Source: an uncultured Fidelibacterota bacterium
GTDB taxonomy: Bacteria; Fidelibacterota; Marinisomatia; SCGC-AAA003-L08; D37C17
NCBI GenBank assembly: GCA_913049525.1
Contig: CAJWYZ010000048.1
Coordinates: 1 to 9,160 of the forward strand
Direction of reading: 5' to 3'
DNA: 9,160 nucleotides
In this document: positions 6,494 to 9,160 of the stretch, one piece after another
How positions within the stretch are numbered: position 1 is the stretch's first letter
Layout: the number at the start of each line of letters is the position of its first letter
Notes under the pieces: model-generated
Seen by the model: the letters and a program-made list of their open reading frames with translations, nothing else
The model's database searches: none
What the model was told of the DNA's origin: nothing
Made by a program: the position numbers and the translations under genes

Positions 6494-8689
6494 ATGCCCG
6501 AACAAAATTCCGGTAATCAGAAATTTCAAGCTGCGTCTTGGTGGAAGGTGTTATTAAACACCTTTCTTTTTTTACTAGCCTGTTTTATCGGGGGAATCAT
6601 TTACCTCTTTATTTTATCTCGAGATCTCCCCTCTATAGCAGAACTTCAGCGTTTTAATCCCGAACAAGTATCTAAAATTTTATCTGCAGATGGTATTGTT
6701 ATAAAAGAGTTATACATCCATAAACGGGATGTTGTCAATATCAGCCAAATTCCTAGAAGTTTACGGCATGGACTTCTCGCAATGGAAGACAGAAACTTCT
6801 TTGAGCATTCAGGTGTGAGTTTTCAGTCTCTCGCCCGGGCTGTTATTGTAAATATGATGACATTGAGCCGAAGACAGGGTGCTAGTACCATAACGCAACA
6901 GTTGGCTCGAAATATGTACAATACTATTGGCTTCGAAAAAACATATACACGGAAACTGAAAGAACTAATCACATCCATCAATATCGAACAAACCTATACC
7001 AAAACACAAATCATGGAACTCTATTTGAATTCCGTATATTTTGGCCACGGTACCTATGGTGTGCAAGCAGCATCTAATCAGTATTTTGGGAAAGATATAA
7101 GTGACCTCCAATTAGATGAATCTGCTATATTAATTGGGCTTTTGCCTGCTCCAGCTCGATATTCGCCAATCCGTCACCCTGACCGAGCTCTCATTCGAAG
7201 AAACCTTGTTCTGAGAGTTATGAAAGAACAGGGATATATTGAGGAAGATAAATATCAATTGGTCGTCAAGAAAGATTTACCGGTAAAGCAGTTTGAAAAA
7301 GATGATGGTATAGCGCCCTACTTTACAGAATTTATTCGACGACAACTTGAAAAAATAGACGAAGAATTAGATATAAATTTGTACAAAGATGGCCTCGTGG
7401 TTCATACTACTTTAGATAGCCGGATTCAACTAGCTTTGGAGGATGCTTTCAATGCAGGGATGAAGAAAAATCAAGCTGTCCTGAATAAAGAATTTCTTCA
7501 AGATCTATCAAAACTGGAAGATGCCATCGGATTTACCCGATTCGATCTGGATAGTGCGCGATTTATTTTAGAATCAAATGACACAATTCCCGCATTATTG
7601 AGAAACCAATTATTGGTGCAGGGTGCCGGCATTGTAATAGACCCAACTCAAGGGCATATTTTAGGCATGGTTGGTGGGCGACAGGAAGATATATATCGAG
7701 ATCATTTTAATCGATCTACTCAAGCTAAAAGACAGCCCGGGTCCGTTTTTAAACCAATGATTTATCTCACAGCATTGGAACAGGGACACTCCACCACCAC
7801 TGAATTATTAAACCAGCCCCTCATTGTTTTTATTGATGATACCACCCAGTGGAATCCTCAGAATCATGACGGATCAACGGGATTATTAACCACCCTTCGG
7901 GAAGGGTTACGCCGATCATTGAATCTAATTTCTGTTCGAGTGGTTCAAGAATTAATTGAACCAAAAGCAATTGTTCAAAATGCAAAAGATTTTGGAATGA
8001 CAACCTACATCCGAGCGGTGGATGCTATAGCTTTGGGAGTGTCTGAAGTTTATCCCCTTGAAATTACTGCAGCCTATGGGGTTATTGCCAATAACGGAAT
8101 ATATGCTCAGCCTCTTGCAATAACTAGAATTGAAGACCGCCATGGCAGAATTATTAAGGAATTTTTACCCGAAAATAAAGAAGTACAGGATGAAGCCACT
8201 ATTTATATTCTCCGGGATATGATGAAATCAGTAGTGGATGCTGGAACTGGTGGTGCCTTACGTTGGAAATATAAATTTCGTGCTCCTGCAGCAGGTAAAA
8301 CCGGAACTACCAATAGTAAAGCTGATGCCTGGTTTGTTGGGTTTACTCCTCAATTAGCTATTGGTATCTGGGTGGGAATGGATGACCCGGCAGTATCCCT
8401 GGGTGAAAAACAGTTCGGCTCATCTGCCGCACTGCCTATTTTTGGAAATACAATTCGAAATATATATGATGGTGGAGAATTTCAATCCCGAGGAGAAACA
8501 GTTTTACTGAATGCTAAAGCAGATTGGCCAATGTCACAGGGAGTTGTTGAAGTTGAAATTTGTGAAGAAACCTATGAGAAAGCCACACGATTCTGCCCTA
8601 CAATGAAAGAAATTTTTCTCAAGAATAACCGACCTAGACAGCAATGCCAAAAGCATTCCAGCCCCTTTTCACGCTTTAAGGATAAGTAA
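6494..8689 (+). CDS. mrcA: Class A penicillin-binding protein (PBP1A family), bifunctional peptidoglycan synthase
   Basis: It polymerises lipid II glycan strands and cross-links the stem peptides on the outer face of the inner membrane. The 731-residue protein has a short cytoplasmic tail and one membrane anchor (about 18-41). The GT51 glycosyltransferase domain (about 60-235) carries EDRNFFEH (98-105, with E98 as the expected catalytic Glu), QGASTITQQLARN (128-140) and the ELYLNSVYFGHGTYG region. The transpeptidase domain (about 375-660) carries the three active-site motifs: SVFK (417-420, acyl-Ser S417), SLN (475-477) and KTGT (602-605). The insert between the two domains is short, so a full PBP1A OB domain appears reduced. 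The C-terminal tail holds the protein's other three cysteines (C690, C700, C718), outside the anchor's C30. The gene starts six bases after fumC with no clear ribosome site (only AAAG) and is the last gene of the operon. The symbol is by family resemblance. Confidence 0.93.
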   Translation: MPEQNSGNQKFQAASWWKVLLNTFLFLLACFIGGIIYLFILSRDLPSIAELQRFNPEQVSKILSADGIVIKELYIHKRDVVNISQIPRSLRHGLLAMEDRNFFEHSGVSFQSLARAVIVNMMTLSRRQGASTITQQLARNMYNTIGFEKTYTRKLKELITSINIEQTYTKTQIMELYLNSVYFGHGTYGVQAASNQYFGKDISDLQLDESAILIGLLPAPARYSPIRHPDRALIRRNLVLRVMKEQGYIEEDKYQLVVKKDLPVKQFEKDDGIAPYFTEFIRRQLEKIDEELDINLYKDGLVVHTTLDSRIQLALEDAFNAGMKKNQAVLNKEFLQDLSKLEDAIGFTRFDLDSARFILESNDTIPALLRNQLLVQGAGIVIDPTQGHILGMVGGRQEDIYRDHFNRSTQAKRQPGSVFKPMIYLTALEQGHSTTTELLNQPLIVFIDDTTQWNPQNHDGSTGLLTTLREGLRRSLNLISVRVVQELIEPKAIVQNAKDFGMTTYIRAVDAIALGVSEVYPLEITAAYGVIANNGIYAQPLAITRIEDRHGRIIKEFLPENKEVQDEATIYILRDMMKSVVDAGTGGALRWKYKFRAPAAGKTGTTNSKADAWFVGFTPQLAIGIWVGMDDPAVSLGEKQFGSSAALPIFGNTIRNIYDGGEFQSRGETVLLNAKADWPMSQGVVEVEICEETYEKATRFCPTMKEIFLKNNRPRQQCQKHSSPFSRFKDK

Positions 8690-8705
8690 GAAAAATCCTG
8701 GATTA

Positions 8706-8728
8706 ACAACAAGCTAGCAGCTAGTTGT
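8706..8728. terminator. Possible bidirectional hairpin at the convergent gene junction
   Basis: The arms ACAACAAGCT (8706-8715) and AGCTAGTTGT (8719-8728) pair at nine of ten positions around the loop AGC. The hairpin sits between the end of the penicillin-binding-protein gene (8689) and the end of the minus-strand gene (8732). It lacks a proper T-run on either side: TTTAAATATT follows on the plus strand, and TTTTT appears only after a further 15 bases on the minus strand. It is therefore a weak or unproven terminator, supported mainly by its location. Confidence 0.4.
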
Positions 8729-8731
8729 ACT

Positions 8732-9160
8732 TTAAATATTTAGATGTATTTCCACTCCAAGTTCTTGGGCAATTTGAGATAAATCAGATTGAATATCCCT
8801 CCCATCTATTTCTCCGGGAATTGAAACAGATGCATTCAAATTGAAGAGTGGAGAACCGCTAATGGGAGCCTGTGAAATGTGGGTATCCATTTCTATAATA
8901 TTAATAGATTTCTCTTCCAGATATTTTGATAATACCTTTACAATTCCTTCATTGTCTGCACCACTGAGCGAAATCTGGCAGTTTTCACCTGTAGTATCCT
9001 TGCAGTTTTCAACTGCTATAACAGTATTAGGTTCGGTGCCTTTAGTGGTGATAGAGAGTTCTTTTATAGCCTGAAGAGCCACTACGAGAGATTCTTCCCA
9101 TTTGGGATCTACCGTCACCAACATGATGATAGTAAAATCTGACCCCAATCTAGTCATCCG
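8732..9160 (-). CDS. GcvR-like double-ACT-domain regulatory protein (5'-partial)
   Basis: This is the C-terminal 142 residues of an ACT-ACT protein of the glycine cleavage repressor (GcvR) type. The frame stays open through the right edge, and the visible RMTRLGSDFTIIMLV matches the middle of the first ACT domain, not an N-terminus. The ATG at 9157 is therefore internal and about 35-40 residues are missing. Counting from that Met, the remainder of ACT1 covers about 1-55. ACT2 covers about 61-138, with the GADNEGIVKVLSKYLEEKSI ligand-loop/helix region (66-85) and the QAPISGSPLF motif (96-105) characteristic of the family. ACT domains bind small ligands, often amino acids. No DNA-binding domain is seen; E. 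coli GcvR works by binding the activator GcvA. Here the partner is unknown, and a GcvA-dependent role is not supported by anything in the window. The gene is transcribed towards the korA operon. Confidence 0.82.
   Translation of the reverse strand, partial: RMTRLGSDFTIIMLVTVDPKWEESLVVALQAIKELSITTKGTEPNTVIAVENCKDTTGENCQISLSGADNEGIVKVLSKYLEEKSINIIEMDTHISQAPISGSPLFNLNASVSIPGEIDGRDIQSDLSQIAQELGVEIHLNI

Noticed and set aside
8841..9074. Plus-strand open frame opposite the ACT gene
   Set aside because: It is antisense to a clearly recognisable ACT domain and has no start context or recognisable motif.
9155..9157. ATG on the minus strand as the start of the ACT protein
   Set aside because: The residues MTRLGSDF match the middle of the first ACT domain and the preceding codon (Arg) continues the family pattern, so the Met is internal.

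Overview
The window looks like a chromosomal segment from a bacterium of the Fibrobacterota-Chlorobiota-Bacteroidota (FCB) group, most likely a marine Candidatus Marinimicrobia (SAR406/Neomarinimicrobiota) lineage. The evidence is the secreted protein at the left edge, which combines Cys-rich Notch-repeat-like modules, a type I dockerin and a type IX secretion (T9SS) C-terminal sorting domain of the QNFPNPFNPNT type. The DNA is AT-rich, spacers are very short, and a Bacteroidetes-style promoter fits upstream of korA. The phylum assignment is inference from protein style; no rRNA marker is present.

Layout. Positions 1-1506 hold the 3' part of a large secreted multidomain protein whose start lies left of the window, followed by a strong intrinsic terminator (1531-1562). 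A short AT-rich gap with a candidate promoter leads into five same-strand genes with gaps of 2, 13, 28 and 6 bases, probably one transcription unit: korA (1666-3510), korB (3513-4526), a two-CBS-domain protein (4540-5073), fumC (5102-6487) and a class A penicillin-binding protein (6494-8689). A small imperfect hairpin lies at the convergent junction. The minus-strand gene from 8732 to beyond the right edge encodes a GcvR-like double-ACT protein that lacks its N-terminus here.

How the genes fit together. KorA and KorB form the 2-oxoglutarate:ferredoxin oxidoreductase that interconverts 2-oxoglutarate and succinyl-CoA, and FumC interconverts fumarate and malate, so the core of the operon covers two steps of the TCA cycle (oxidative or reductive). 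The CBS protein between them carries no catalytic domain and is a candidate adenine-nucleotide sensor for the enzymes around it. An 18-base dyad just before fumC matches the clostridial-type Rex consensus at all but one defined position. This suggests that fumC, and perhaps the cell-wall gene behind it, answers to the NADH/NAD+ ratio. The penicillin-binding protein has no obvious metabolic link and may simply share the transcript.

No tRNA, rRNA, CRISPR array, insertion sequence or phage gene was seen. The more unusual points are the Cys-rich block inserted inside a fibronectin III fold, the Rex-like site, and the stand-alone CBS protein tied to korAB.
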